Assembly (NCBI GenBank): GCA_004194705.1
Contig: SADC01000275.1
Coordinates: 1-64,000, forward strand
Reading direction: 5' to 3'
Source: Ditylenchus dipsaci
Lineage: Eukaryota > Nematoda > Chromadorea > Rhabditida > Anguinidae
Length of the DNA stretch: 64,000 nucleotides
Both the position numbers and the translations under genes were made by a program. Shown here one piece after another: positions 21,473 through 32,091 of this stretch (position 1 is its first letter; the number at the start of each line of letters is the position of its first letter). The notes below the pieces were generated by a model. That model was not told the origin of the DNA. It did no database searches and worked only from the letters and a program-made list of their open reading frames with translations.

Positions 21473-21745
21473 CAAAAAGTTTTTGGCCCATAATGGTGTG
21501 CAGGTTCGATCCCACGTGGTGGCGCGCTATTTTTTTTGGCTTTTTTGGACATTTTTAGAGGTAATTAGACTTTTTTGACGCCAGATTCGGAATCAGCGAC
21601 CCAAATTACCTCTAGAACTGGTGAAACAAGCCAAAAAAAGTAAAGTGCACGCATGCGGGATCGAACCTACGCACCCTTCTATGACCATAAAACACAAACG
21701 CTTACGCAGACAAATTTTGCATTTTAAGTCAGAATTTCAAGGATT
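21473..21745. repeat. tRNA-derived SINE remainder plus an inverted second copy
   Basis: The first part continues the split SINE: GGCCCATAATGGTGTGCAG then the B-box GGTTCGATCCC. The second part, from about 21570, is a minus-strand copy: GACGCCAGATTCGGAATC (tail), then GCGGGATCGAACCTACGCAC (B-box, reverse) and CACAAACGCTTACGCAG (A-box, reverse). The two copies meet tail-to-tail through GCCAAAAAA runs. A further member lies at 26130-26340. Confidence 0.7.
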
Positions 21746-21821
21746 ATCTATATTCTCCACACGTTTTTCCTCGAAATCTCAACTAAAAATGCGAAATTTG
21801 TCCAATTTGGAATGAAAAATT

Positions 21822-21931
21822 TCGTTGTCGTTGGCTTCGTCGTTGTCTTCGTCGTTGGCGTTGTCGTTGTCGTTGGGGTAAAAGTGCCTTTATAACACTT
21901 TTTTCCAACGACAACGTTTATAATTGAGCCA
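21822..21931. repeat. CAACGA-type hexanucleotide element
   Basis: The segment is almost entirely CGTTGT/CGTTGG units, then TAAAAGTGCCTTTATAAC, then CCAACGACAACGTTTATAA and TTGAGCC. Related elements occur at 29618-29958 and 31984-32091, the last with perfect inverted ends. This copy has lost its left terminus. Confidence 0.65.
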
Positions 21932-22089
21932 TCAGCTTTTTGAAAAGCCGATTCAAGTCTTGACGGTTCATTCAAGCTCTACTTTACTTGTATAATTCAG
22001 TATTTGCAATGCCGAACATGCCAACCAGCCAGAACCGTTCACATGAGGGAATAAAGGCGTCATCTCATAAGCGTAAGAAAATGTACTTG

Positions 22090-22570
22090 AACTTTCTTTA
22101 CGCAACGATCTGATGACTCATCCATCATTTAAGGCAAGTTTTTTGTCTTTATCTTTCTATGGCTCATTTCATTCAGAGTATGAAAGAGTTGATTCTCAAA
22201 ATACGTCGCTCTACAATTCTCTGTTGGGTGACAATTCGAAAAAGCGCTTGATTTATCCTTCGTCAACTCGTTGGGCTGGGTGGATTACTGCTATTTAAAG
22301 TTTCCTTGGAATTTTACTCAGGTAAATTATCATTGAAAGTTCTGATTCATCAATTATTTTCTAGGTCATGCAAATATCTCAGATTGATCGACTAGGAATG
22401 AGCCCTGATCCAAGACAGCTAGCTTATTTAACCGAACTTCATCAAGTTCTAGCTCCTTTCTTCGAGCTTTTGAGAGTCATGCAAGTTGAGAAAAATGTCA
22501 ATTTCGCACTGTCTGCCTTCCTACAAGTATCTCCGATCTGTGCTAGACTCTCAAGTGGTAACTATTTTTA
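22090..22570 (+). pseudogene. hAT-type transposase relic
   Basis: Two fragments read YPSSTRWAGWITAI (the hAT RW motif) near 22258-22298 and LTELHQVLAPFFELLRVMQ then EKNVNFALSAFLQ near 22430-22525. This order matches the middle of hAT transposases and differs in sequence from the element at 19.4-21 kb, so it is another, older family. No termini were recognised. Confidence 0.6.
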
Positions 22571-22809
22571 GACGGCAATTCAGCCGCACTGAAAACACTG
22601 GCCATAACCTATTATTAATAAAAGTTGATTCGCCTCACCGGATAGATAAAATTTGAATTTTAGATGCAAATAAAAAACAATAATTCGCAAAAACATTTTC
22701 CGCATTTGGGTCGTCACGACCCAAATATTTTTGATCCTGACGAACTTGAGGTATTTTCGTGCGCAGAATTTTAGTAGAATATACATTGATGACATGAATT
22801 ATACCACAT

Positions 22810-22992
22810 AAGTACTAAGGATCTGTAGAACCACTTGGGCGCTTGCCCCTAAAAAGGTCTATCTGGGTGCTACAACATAAGTAGGACCACCTAAGTATAA
22901 GGTTGGCTAAGACCACCTAAGTGTATGGCTGAATAGAACCACCTAAAACGATGGATGAATAGGGTACCTAAGTGTGTGGTGATAGGACCATC
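22810..22992 (+). repeat. Degenerate minisatellite (ACCACCTAAGTGTATGG)
   Basis: About five imperfect units of 25-35 bp share ACCACCTAAGTGTATGG and GAATAG. The array continues after the transposon at 25252-25320 with ACCACCTGAGTGTATGG, showing it was the insertion target. Confidence 0.7.
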
Positions 22993-22995
22993 TGA

Positions 22996-25248
22996 CAAGG
23001 GACATCCACGAACTGTAAACTTCGACACGCAAATTCTGATAACGCCATCTTGTAGAGCATAGTCGATTTACTATATAAAATTTTAATATTTTTTCCCCGT
23101 GGAAACAAAAATCGAAAATTGGAGGCCTGAGAAAGTTAAAAAAATGACCAAAAATTGCCTTGGTCCCCCCTGTTGTTTTTTTGCAAAAAAGTTAATTTTT
23201 TAAGAATAAATTTTCGTTATGCTTTTGTATATTGCTTTTTTTATTGAACTACGGCTGTCAATACATGCATTTAGCAGCTGTGAACATTTAACATAATGTG
23301 ATCAAAGCATAAGAACTTCTCACAATAAGCACATCTGATAAAACATTGCTTTGAACAAGCACATTTTGAACTGACTGGATAATCTTGAAGGCAAAACTGT
23401 GGGGGTGTGCGGAATTCCTGTGGCTTATTTTTATAATATCCTGACTTGAACCACGAGTAACTGAGAAAGTCTGTAAATCTGTAAATAATATATATTTTTA
23501 GTCAACTACACAAAAATGACCAACCGAGGAGCGCAGAATTGATGGAATATGACGCTCAAAAGAGTCGCAAGGTTTTTCCGCGTCGAGAGGATAAAGCCAT
23601 CATATCTTCTTCTGATAAGATCGGAAAGAATTCGATAGAACTGCTTGAACTGACGATTGAAAAATACATCTAGTGGCTGAATCCTTCCTGTTGCACCTGG
23701 TGGGATGATGTGAATGTCTAGCTTTTCCACCGTTTCCTCTAGACTCAATGCCTGATTCCATCCGCCCCATTTGTCTACTAGAAGGACTGATTTTTGATTC
23801 GATTGCGCGTCGGCTAACGGGAGAAGGACATCCTCAAACCAACTTTTCACATGCCCACTTGTCAATTTCCCTACAACACAGGTCTGTTATATGCAAACTA
23901 ATTTATTAATTAACTTCATACCGGATTTGCTCCATGTGCAATACAGATTGGCAAAAGAAGAGAGTTCTTCAGCAAATTTTTTCGGAGCTCCAGCTGGCTC
24001 ATAGAAACACACAAACAATGGAGAATGAAGTTTGCCATCCACACTAATGATTGGCTGGATGGTAAAGGAATGTGTTGTTGCCTGGATTCTCTGGCTAACT
24101 GCTTCAACCTTCTTCATACCGCGGAATTCTAATGTCCGACCAGAGACCATCTCAAGATTAAAACCAGATTGATCGGTGTTGTACACCTGAACTGGAAACA
24201 GTGCAATATAGAATAATAGGTACGCACATATATAAATACTTTGTTTTTGGGAGTTGTAGCAAGAATTGGACGCATTTCATTGTGAAATTGTACAATAGAT
24301 TCCTCGATTGCTTTCAACTCGGCCTTGGTTTTTGTCCCAATCATTTTTGTGATCTTGCGACTTAAGATGTTGTGCCTTTTCTTGAAGAGATGAATCCAGC
24401 TATGACCGGCCTGGGAAAATTATTCGACTAGTTAGTGACAAATATCTCGTTTCAGAGTTGACTTACTTTAAAATTTTCCAAGCCTATCCCTTCTGCCGCA
24501 CTTAAAGCCATTTCTTCGATATCCCGATCATGAATGACAATTCCTTCTTCCCTACAGTTCAGAAATTCAGCAAAAGTGCGCTCATCTACTTCTTGGATCT
24601 TCATCTGTGTTGTCCCTTCATTTGCAACATAAGCTTTAATCCTGAATTATAAACACTTTTGTGCCTTTTTTTGTAACTTTACCTTTACCTGGTGATTTCC
24701 GACGGCTGTGACAATTTAGTATACTGGTGCTTAATTGCTGGGAATGCCCATCCTTTTCAGACAGCTCTACAATTTTCTTCATTTTGTCTAAACTGTACTT
24801 TGACTTGCGAGGGTCTCTGTTTATTCCACCAGCTTCATCGTCGCTATCGTTTACATAGTCGTCGGCATCGGAATCAACATCTAGAGAATAGTCTTCGGCT
24901 TCTTCAAGCTCTGGAAAACAAAAATACGAAGATATTGGTGGCCAGAATATGTCTATCTTTACCCTCAATTTCGTCACTCAGACTCAACGCGACAGGATTA
25001 TCGCCTACAGAAAGCCGGAGTGCTTCCAACTTCTCGAACAGAACCGTGTTTATCATATCTAAAAAGAATGTGATATATATATATATATATATAACGAAAA
25101 TTTATTCTTAAAAAATTAACTTTTTTGCAAAAAAACAACAGGGGGGACCAAGGCAATTTTTGGTCATTTTTTTAACTTTCTCAGGCCTCTACAAGATGGC
25201 GTTATCAGAATTTGCGTGTCGAAGTTTACAGTTCGTGGATGTCCCTTG
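22996..25248 (-). mobile_element. DDE_1 (pogo-like) DNA transposon with TGA duplication
   Basis: The inverted ends read CAAGGGACATCCACGAACTG and extend about 240 bp with small gaps, including GCCTTGGTCCCCCCTG. The trinucleotide TGA is duplicated at 22993-22995 and 25249-25251. The flanking minisatellite unit ACCACCTGAGTGTATGG shows the uninterrupted target. The minus strand encodes a DDE_1-type transposase. Pogo-like elements normally duplicate TA, so the 3-bp duplication is unusual. Confidence 0.88.
23506..24977 (-). CDS. DDE_1-family transposase
   Basis: Exons are readable at about 24977-24650 (acidic start; RDPRKSKYSLDKMKKIVEL, a helix-turn-helix-like DNA-binding segment), 24600-24260, 24186-23940 and 23880-23510. 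The catalytic part has YNTDQSGFNLEMVSGR (first Asp), HSFTIQPIISVDGKLHSPL, SVLLVDKWGGWNQAL (second Asp) and HIIPPGATGRIQPLDVFF. These are the landmarks of DDE_1 superfamily transposases. Splice junctions look near-intact, so this may be a recent copy. Exact exon ends are approximate. Confidence 0.78.
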
Positions 25249-25439
25249 TGAGTGTATGAGCAGATAAAACCACCTGAGTGTATGGTTGAACATGGCCACA
25301 ATGTGTGTAGTCACGACTGTAACCTTGCCTTAGACTAACATACAGAGAGAAAAAAACGTTATAGTTAGGACCATAGCACAGTACTAGCCATACTTATCAT
25401 TCTTCTATCACAATCCCTTATTTCACTTTTAAAAGGCAT

Positions 25440-25560
25440 AGTTGCTCGGAAAACCGCAGCCTGGGGAAAAGCATAACTAATAAATATGCTTTTTCACAAT
25501 TTGGAAAGGCATAATAAATAAATATGCTTTTTTGCGATTTGGAAAAGCATAGTTGAACTT
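25440..25560 (+). repeat. Short tandem repeat, GGAAAAGCATA units
   Basis: Two to three imperfect units of about 50 bp share GGAAAAGCATA, then AATAAATATGCTTTTT and a short CGATTTGG-like spacer. No coding capacity. A preceding (AT)n run lies near 25074-25092. Confidence 0.55.
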
Positions 25561-25586
25561 CTCGGCTTTTTTCGCGGGTTAATCAT

Positions 25587-25853
25587 TTTTTTGTAGCAAA
25601 AATACTCTTTTTGTGGGAAATTTTCATTTTGCTTGGTTTTAATGAATTTTCTTATCTTTTTTCAAAGATACTTTTAATTTTTTTTACCAAATTTTGCGTA
25701 GACGTTGTGATTAACAATACCTCATTAGAAACTAGAGTCGTAGGGCTACATGATGGTGTCATCAATTTTGAAAAAAGATAAGAAAATTTATTAAAACCAA
25801 GCAAAATGAAAATTCGCCACAAAAAAAAGTATTTTTGCTATAAAAAAAGACTA
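25587..25853. repeat. Foldback element with conserved AGGGCTACA core
   Basis: The left arm (AATTTTCATTTTGCTTGG then TTTTAATGAATTTTCTTATC) pairs with the right arm (GATAAGAAAATTTATTAAAA then CCAAGCAAAATGAAAATT). The loop carries CATTAGAAACTAGAG then TAGGGCTACATGA, a core also found in other palindromic elements of this window. Confidence 0.75.
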
Positions 25854-26129
25854 ACCTTTTTCGGCATATTTAATTTGAAAATTCGAAAATTTGAAAAAAG
25901 TTCTCGGCTTTTTTTTGGCGCACTTGCTTTCGCCTATGTATTTATGCTTTTTTAAACTTGGTCAAAAACTGAAAACACAGCTCACCGATACTACTAAACG
26001 AATTAAGTGTTTCTAATTACTTATTCCCGCAGGGTACTCAACTAAAATTTATTTTAAAATAGTTCTCGTTTGAATTGACCTAGTACCTGCCTTTCAAAAT
26101 ATTTCCATCGGCGGCGAGCATGCCCCTTT

Positions 26130-26345
26130 AAGCTATTTTTTGGCTTATCGGACCATTTCTGTGGGTGATTCGATTTTTTTTGACGCCAGATTCGGAATCA
26201 ACGACCCAAATTACCCCTATAACTGGTCAAACAAGCCAAAAAAAATAGCGTGCCACCAGAACCTGCGCACTGTTTTGGGCCAAAAAACACAAACGCTTAC
26301 GCATTGCGCCACCGAGGCCAATTTTTTGAACCTAAGTAGCTTCCA
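26130..26345 (-). repeat. tRNA-derived SINE, full-length-like copy
   Basis: Reversed, it reads CCTCGGTGGCGCAATGCG then TAAGCGTTTGTG (D-arm/A-box), GTGCGCAGGTTC (B-box start), then GCCTGTTT-like spacer and AATTTGGGTCGTTGATTCCG (tail shared with the copies at 21.5 kb). The polymerase III boxes are recognisable though degraded. Confidence 0.7.
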
Positions 26346-26899
26346 ACGCCCCCCCCCCCTTTTAATTGTGTCAAAAAGACTTTCTTTTGCGATGGTCAAA
26401 AACCCCTATGTTTGATTTCAACTGATCATAAGTTCTTCTGGAAAGGAGCACCCACAAGCAAGTTTGGTGCTAAAACAGAGGTGGTATAAGTTTAGTGCTA
26501 AAAAAGTCCACAAGAAGGGCTTTTAGCACTTCGGCTCCCAAGCAGCGTAATTGAGATTCCTGGCTCAGAATTTCATTCTTAAAGGGCATGATCGTGCCCG
26601 ATGGGGAGAAAAGGCGCGAACCAGCAGTTCTTTTCTTTCTCGATAAATTTTAACATTCGTTCTCGTCTAGATTTTTTAAGTTTTCTGTCTAGTTTTTAAG
26701 AGCAGTATAAGGTCATCTATATCAGATTTGACGCAGAACGAGTGAAAAATAGGAGGATTCGAAAAATTTTGAAAAAAACTGCTGGTTCGCGCCTTAACGC
26801 ACGGGCATGCCCCTTTAACACGATGGTACCAATTGTTTTGCTCAGCAATGTGATGATGTGGGCTAAAAAGAGCTCAGAAGGTAACAAATTGTCACGGTG
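26346..26899. other. No gene seen
   Basis: Holds a poly-C run near 26350 and AT-rich sequence. CTGCTGGTTCGCGCCTTAA near 26780 and its inverse GGCGCGAACCAGCAGTT near 26610 bound another small inverted repeat of about 200 bp. No exon is supported. Confidence 0.5.
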
Positions 26900-27800
26900 A
26901 AAATTCCGCTAATTATACGCAGATTTTAAAGTGAAGCACTAATATTTTTATACTACACGTAAGATCATAGTACACCGAAATGACCGCCAGGAATTTAGCT
27001 TTTGAACAAAAAAAGAACAAGCTGTTTTCATATCGAAATTCAAGATTAATCCTCACTTGTTTAGGGGGATAGGAATTTTCATAATTACCTCTTCTGACTT
27101 TCTATATGTCATAAATTTCTTTTGAGAACATACCTAGCTGAACTTTTTCAACGAAAAGAAGTGAAAAAATCTTGCGGTTATCTTGATATTGAATTTAGCA
27201 ACATTTATTGATTATTATTGACAAATTGTGCAAAGTTAAAGTATAAGTTGTAACTCGAATTTGCATAAACTTCTTTCTTACTAGGTAAATCCTTGATTCT
27301 GACACTGGGTTCTTGCTCAACGTGGTTGATTTGCTTATAAAAGTGGTCTTGAAACTCTAAACACACTGTCAGATTTCAAATGTCAGATCTCGAAACAATA
27401 AACATTTAAACCCAAAAATAGAATGTTTATTGTTTCGAGTGGAATGTGAAATCTGACAGTGTGTTTAGAATTCAAAAAGTTTATTCAAATTCGAGTTACA
27501 ACTTATACTTCAAATTTGCGCAATTCGTCACTAATTAATCAAAAAATAATGATGCATTTAGTGTCAAGATAACTGTGAGATGTTGTTACTTATTTTCGTT
27601 GAAAAAATTCAGCCAGATATTTTCTCAAGAGAGTTTTTTGACATATAGAAAGTCAAAGTAGGTAATTAGGAAAATTCCTACCCCACTAAATAAGTTAGGA
27701 TTTATCTTAAATTTCGATATGAAAATAGCTTGTTTTTTATTCAAAAGCTAAATTCCTGGCGGTCATTTTGGTGTATTATGATTTATGCTAATTCAGAATC
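26900..27800. repeat. Foldback element (~430-bp arms)
   Basis: The left side GAAATGACCGCCAGGAATTT near 26979 pairs with AAATTCCTGGCGGTCATTTT near 27749. CAAGATTAATCCTCACTTG pairs with a diverged AAGTTAGGATTTATCTT. The centre near 27380-27440 contains two inverted copies of TCGAAACAATAAACATT. Non-coding. Confidence 0.85.
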
Positions 27801-28447
27801 TACATTAAAAATCAGGTCGGAGCTTATAGAGCTAGAGAAACTGACATTTTTCACAAAAGTTTTCACTTTGGAAAACACCCTTTTTTCAAAATAGAGGGTG
27901 TTTCTGGACTTTTTTCAAAGAAATATAATCAGTCCGATAACTCAAAAGAAAGCGCAATTCAAGCCGGTTCCAATAACACTTAAAGATGAAAAGATTTCTA
28001 AACAAGGGTCCCCGGACACAAAGATCAATAAGGGGTTCAGAATATTTAATTTATGTGAAAGCTTGTTGAGCATTGTTCGGTGTGAGTTTTGAAAATAATT
28101 TGAAGTGAAGAATAATATCATTACAGATTGTCTAGCACTGCACTGAAAAAATGACTTTGTAAAATATCTGAAGAAAAAGTGGCATGAGTAGTTACGACAA
28201 ATGTGGTATACTTGCCGACTATCTCAGTCGCAGGCCTCAACCGCCAATTGCCAATTTTTGTCTAATTCACCCTTTTTCAAAAAGATGACTAACCAAATCA
28301 AAATCTTTGCAATTTTAGACAAGGCCAACAGAAGACAGCTGATAAGAGATCACAAAAAGTGGATTAATAAAGTGTCGGACCTAAACTGGAAGTCGGACTT
28401 CAGGTATGGGTCGTTTAATTAAGATTTGACGGTGACGAATAAAATTA
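27801..28447 (+). other. Possible exon remnant, unassigned
   Basis: Two open stretches (27898-28092; 28201-28400) are the only coding-like signals. The second gives FAILDKANRRQLIRDHKKWI and ends DFR before a GT at 28404. I recognise no family. Either a decayed transposon gene or an isolated exon is possible. Confidence 0.2.
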
Positions 28448-28750
28448 ATGGGACGCAACCAACTCGCCAACGAAAAACTCACTAACGCAAAAGACTCGCC
28501 AACGTCAGAGCTTGCCAACGTAAAAGACTTGCCAACATCAAATATAGCCGACGGTGAAAGTCGCCAACGCAAAGACTCGCCAACAAAAAAGTCGATTATA
28601 CGAACACCTATGGCCGGTCCGGGGGGAGGGGGAGTCCAATAAAAAATTTTCTTGGCGAGTTTTCAGATAGCGGTTTTCGCCGTTGGCGAGTTTTTCGTCG
28701 GCGAGTTATGACGTTGGTGACTTTTGACGCTGGCGAGCCGGTCGCGTCCC
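28448..28750. repeat. Foldback minisatellite, ACTCGCCAACG units
   Basis: The ends are near-inverted: GGGACGCAACC at 28451 and GGTCGCGTCCC near 28740. The left half is a tandem array of about 17-bp units on ACTCGCCAACGTAAAAG. The right half is the same unit in reverse (CGTTGGCGAGTTTTTCG). The two halves would form a long hairpin. Short A/T words at both borders could be a target duplication. Confidence 0.75.
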
Positions 28751-29439
28751 AAATTAGTTTAGGAAATAAGCACATCCTGAAATTTTGGCTAAAATAGTCA
28801 TTTTCAATTTGCTTCATTGACACTTTACGTGCCTACTTTCTCAGCCCCGCAAACCACGCACACACATGTCCATGTCCTCACTCTCATTTTCACATATTTT
28901 TTTTATAATCGGTGAGAGAGCAGCCCTGATTCACCGAGAAAATGATCGGAAGAAAAAATAGCGTAGAGGGGTGTAAAAGAAGAAGAAGAGATTGCATAGT
29001 CCCCAGCCTGTAGTGCTACTATATGATCCAGCAGCAGCCCCTGCTGCAAAGTCTCTCTATATGTATGATCAAAAGAGAAAACAAAGATGCTCCCCCACTC
29101 TGATTTTTATATGTCGCGCTTCTCGACTGCTCATTGCACAGGGGCAGCAGACGATCTGCTAAATGAGCACAGGCAACAGCAGCTGAAGAAAGGCATCAAT
29201 CGATTTTTTCGCTGATTTTTCTACTTTTTCGCGGTTTTCTATTGTGGCCTGAGCTGGAATTGGATATTTGTTCACGGCTTTTTTTTCTTGTTTTTTGTGT
29301 TTATCAGCTTGAATCCGTTCTTTGGGCTCTTTTGTTTCAGCTTGCATTCATTTTTCTACTCTTGCCGTTTAGAGTAAAAATCAGTTGTGGATTTTGGTTG
29401 ACTACTATCAAGATTTCGGTACTATTCTATTGTACCCAC
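28751..29439. other. No gene seen; GC-richer patch
   Basis: Contains GCAGCAGCCCCTGCTGC (self-complementary) near 29030, several AGAAGAAG runs and CTCACTCTCA words. Base composition is less AT-rich than the surroundings, which could mark a promoter or UTR, but no exon is supported. Confidence 0.35.
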
Positions 29440-30145
29440 CCACACACTGAGAATAAATCACGTGTTTTTAACGCGGGAAGGGCTGTGATTTTTTCGTCAT
29501 TGAGCTTTTTGTTCTTTTATACATTTTGTAGCTAAGATTCAGGGATATCCAATAAAAAAATTTCCAGACACATATCACTAAAAAAAATGTTGATAAAAAT
29601 GCGTTTAATACACTCAGTCGTTGTCGTTGGAATAATTGGTCATCCGGATAAAGGAAAAGAACCCAATTTTTTTATAAAGCATTTTTACGCCAGCGACAAC
29701 GACGACAACCTATTTATAATAAATCCGACGACAACGCCAACGACAATGACGATGACAAAGAAACGATTTTTTTTATTTCAATTTAAGCAAATATTGCATT
29801 GTCGCCGTTGTCGTTGGCGTAGGATCTTTTATAAAAGGGTCGTCATTGTCGTCGTCGTTGTCGTTGGCATTGTCGTTGGCGTAAAAACGCATTTATAACA
29901 CATTTATTCCAACGACAACGCCAATGACGATGACAATGACAACGTTTATAAATGAGCCATAAAGGCAGAGTGAGAGTAAACGCATTTTTATCAAAGTTTT
30001 TTCAGAGATTTGTGGCTGAAAAAATATAATCACGGAGCCCTGAATCGTAGCTACAAAATGACACCAACAGAAATTTTTTTATGAAGAAAAAAAAGTTTAC
30101 AGCTCTTTCCGCGTTTAAAAACATGAGATTTACTCTCACTCACTG
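29440..30145. repeat. Foldback element carrying a nested hexanucleotide repeat element
   Basis: The outer arms pair TAAATCACGTGTTTTTAACG near 29455 with CGTTTAAAAACATGAGATTTA near 30115, and TTGATAAAAATGCGTTTA near 29591 with TAAACGCATTTTTATCAA near 29978. The interior (29618-29958) consists of CGTTGT/CAACGA hexamers in both orientations and ends CAACGTTTATAAATGAGCC. The open frame at 29587-29898 is a product of the repeat. Confidence 0.75.
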
Positions 30146-30289
30146 GATATCAGGCTTAAATATTTAGGCGAAAATACATGGCACCCTCTCAATTTCGTAG
30201 TTGTTTTAAAAATAGCTCAAATTTAATCGATTCAACCTCAAATTACTGAATTTGGTTCCCAAATTCTATGTTGCCATTTTTATTCAACA

Positions 30290-30668
30290 TTTTATTGTAA
30301 TTTTGTAAAATTGTTTGCGCTGGAATGTAGCCCTGGATCTTGGCTTTCAACAAGTTATCAAGCTTTACTCAATAATATAAGGAATGTAGAAATTCGAAGG
30401 TTTTTTTATGAAAATAGCTTCAACTTTTCCGGGCTATAATCCACGGTACGTAACTCAAAATTTTTAAATAGAGTACATTGGGCCAAATAAATTCAGAGAA
30501 GTTAGGTAGCCCATTAGAAAGCTAAGATCCAGGGATACATGCCAGTGCAAACATTTATAAAAAATTACAAATAAAATCCAAAGAACTATCTTAATATAAA
30601 ATTTGAGGCGGAACCAACAAAAAGGTTCAAAGCTCTTTTTTACCAAAAAGGTTGTGTGTAAACTCTAT
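30290..30668. repeat. Foldback element with AGGGCTACA-type core in both arms
   Basis: TGTAGCCCTGGATCTTGGCT near 30326 and, in inverse orientation, AGCTAAGATCCAGGGATACA near 30520 lie about 170 bp apart. Further pairing extends into the flanks (TTTTTGGT...ACCAAAAA words). Non-coding. Confidence 0.6.
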
Positions 30669-30954
30669 ATGCTGCTTGGAAAAGGGTTGGAGAAACCGGT
30701 TGCCTTTTTAACACCACCACTACAGAGTTCAGCGAATAGGTGATAGCAGTAGCGATTGCGGATCCACCTGGCCAAAACAACAACTACAAACCCAAGATTG
30801 ACTAGTGACTGGAAGTGTTGAAAGAGTTTGTGTGTCATGCCTTCATCGTCACTTTCCTGGGGTTGACTGCCCTCAAGTGGGTGCCCTCTACCAATCGATG
30901 CTCTAATCCCCGCAAATAATTCGGTGCTTGTGACGCTGATTGTCTCTTCTTTTT
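30669..30954 (-). CDS. Putative terminal exon, unknown membrane protein
   Basis: One uninterrupted minus-strand frame of about 95 codons ends in TAG. It contains TSTELFAGIRASIGRGHP, SQPQESDDEGM, a hydrophobic stretch LVNLGFVVVVLARWI, RYCYHLFAELC and an end at FSNPFPSSI. The patch is clearly richer in G/C than its surroundings and has a natural amino acid mix. Possible acceptors (AAGAAG) lie just upstream. No family is recognised and no partner exon was found, so this may be chance. Confidence 0.35.
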
Positions 30955-31983
30955 GCTGTTATTTTTGTTGATTTCACTGGTTGTGAATGAATCCTTTTAT
31001 TTTTTTCCTTGTCTTTTCTCAGTTTAGATATTTTTGGTCCTTTTTCAAATTAATATTTTGGAAATCTGCTCATCGAAAAATCTCAAGTTAGCACTTTTTA
31101 CCACCATTGAAATCATCTTATAAGACTCTACTCAAATAAACCGAATTTTTGTGAGCTAGAAAAGATATCTTTTTGACCATTTCTCTTTTAGTGGGGCTTT
31201 TTGTATTTAAGCTATCAATTTTGGTCAAATTTTTTCTTCTTCTAGCAAATTTGTTCTCACAAACTCTTGTAAGTATTTTTTAGCATAAATGCTAAAACTG
31301 ATTCCACTCGGTTAAATCGATTCTAGAGAACAAAAACACGACCTTTTGCAGCCTTGAAATCTGGGAGTAGCTTTTGGAAGGGTGATTTAACGCACCACTG
31401 CGTTGCACCACTTCATTTGCTTGGAAGGTGGCCGGAAGTAGTTACTTGACTTGTGCTAAGACATTTTACTGGAAGTAAGACTAGATTTTCGGTTTTGAAA
31501 ACGTTTTTTTTAACAACTTCGAACGACTTGAAATTTGTAAAAGAACAGGCCAAAAAATTTATGTAAGGAGGCCTAACCAGGGTGTTTGTTAAAGGGGGAA
31601 GGCAGTGCACATCATAATGTGAATATTTTGAACTTTTTTGTGTCAAGACATACCGCTGGGTGCACATTCTATTATTCACTCCATTTTCATGCTTTATATA
31701 CAGTTTCAATATTAAAATGATGCTTAGCCTCTTAGCTATCCAACTAAACCACCAGCACACGGTTTCATTAACTACTGGAGCTGACTAATAATCCAAGACT
31801 TAACTTAAACAGTTTTTTTAATATCGATATGATACTTTCGCCAATCAAAGTACCTATATATGTCAACGTTTAGATGTCGACTATTTAACACACCTTTTGA
31901 AATTCTTTTAATTAATTTAGACTTTTAAATAAATTTAGCAAACCGAAGGCATAAAAAAATTTACACACAAATTGGTTCTTTTA
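30955..31983. other. No gene seen
   Basis: AT-rich DNA with short open frames only; no domain, RNA gene or clear element termini recognised. Confidence 0.45.
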
Positions 31984-32091
31984 TGGCTCATTTATAAACG
32001 TTGTCGTTGGAAAAAATGTTTTATAAAGGCACTTTTACGCCAACGACAACGCCAACGACGACGACAACGACAACGTTTATAAATGAGCCAT
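31984..32091. repeat. Hexanucleotide-body MITE, best-preserved copy
   Basis: The 108-bp unit starts GGCTCATTTATAAACG and ends CGTTTATAAATGAGCC, a perfect terminal inversion. Inside are CAACGA-type hexamers, GTTGTCGTTGG on the left and CCAACGACAACGCCAACG on the right, around TTTTATAAAGGC. It is one long hairpin. No TSD is obvious beyond the immediate A/T flanks. Confidence 0.75.

Noticed and set aside
22810..22992. CRISPR-like array of ACCACCTAAGTG units
   Set aside because: Units are irregular in length and sequence, spacers are not unique, and the DNA is eukaryotic; it is a minisatellite.
29587..29898. 103-codon frame with a valine-rich C-terminus
   Set aside because: The protein is the direct translation of CGTTGT hexamers and spans the boundary of a nested repeat.
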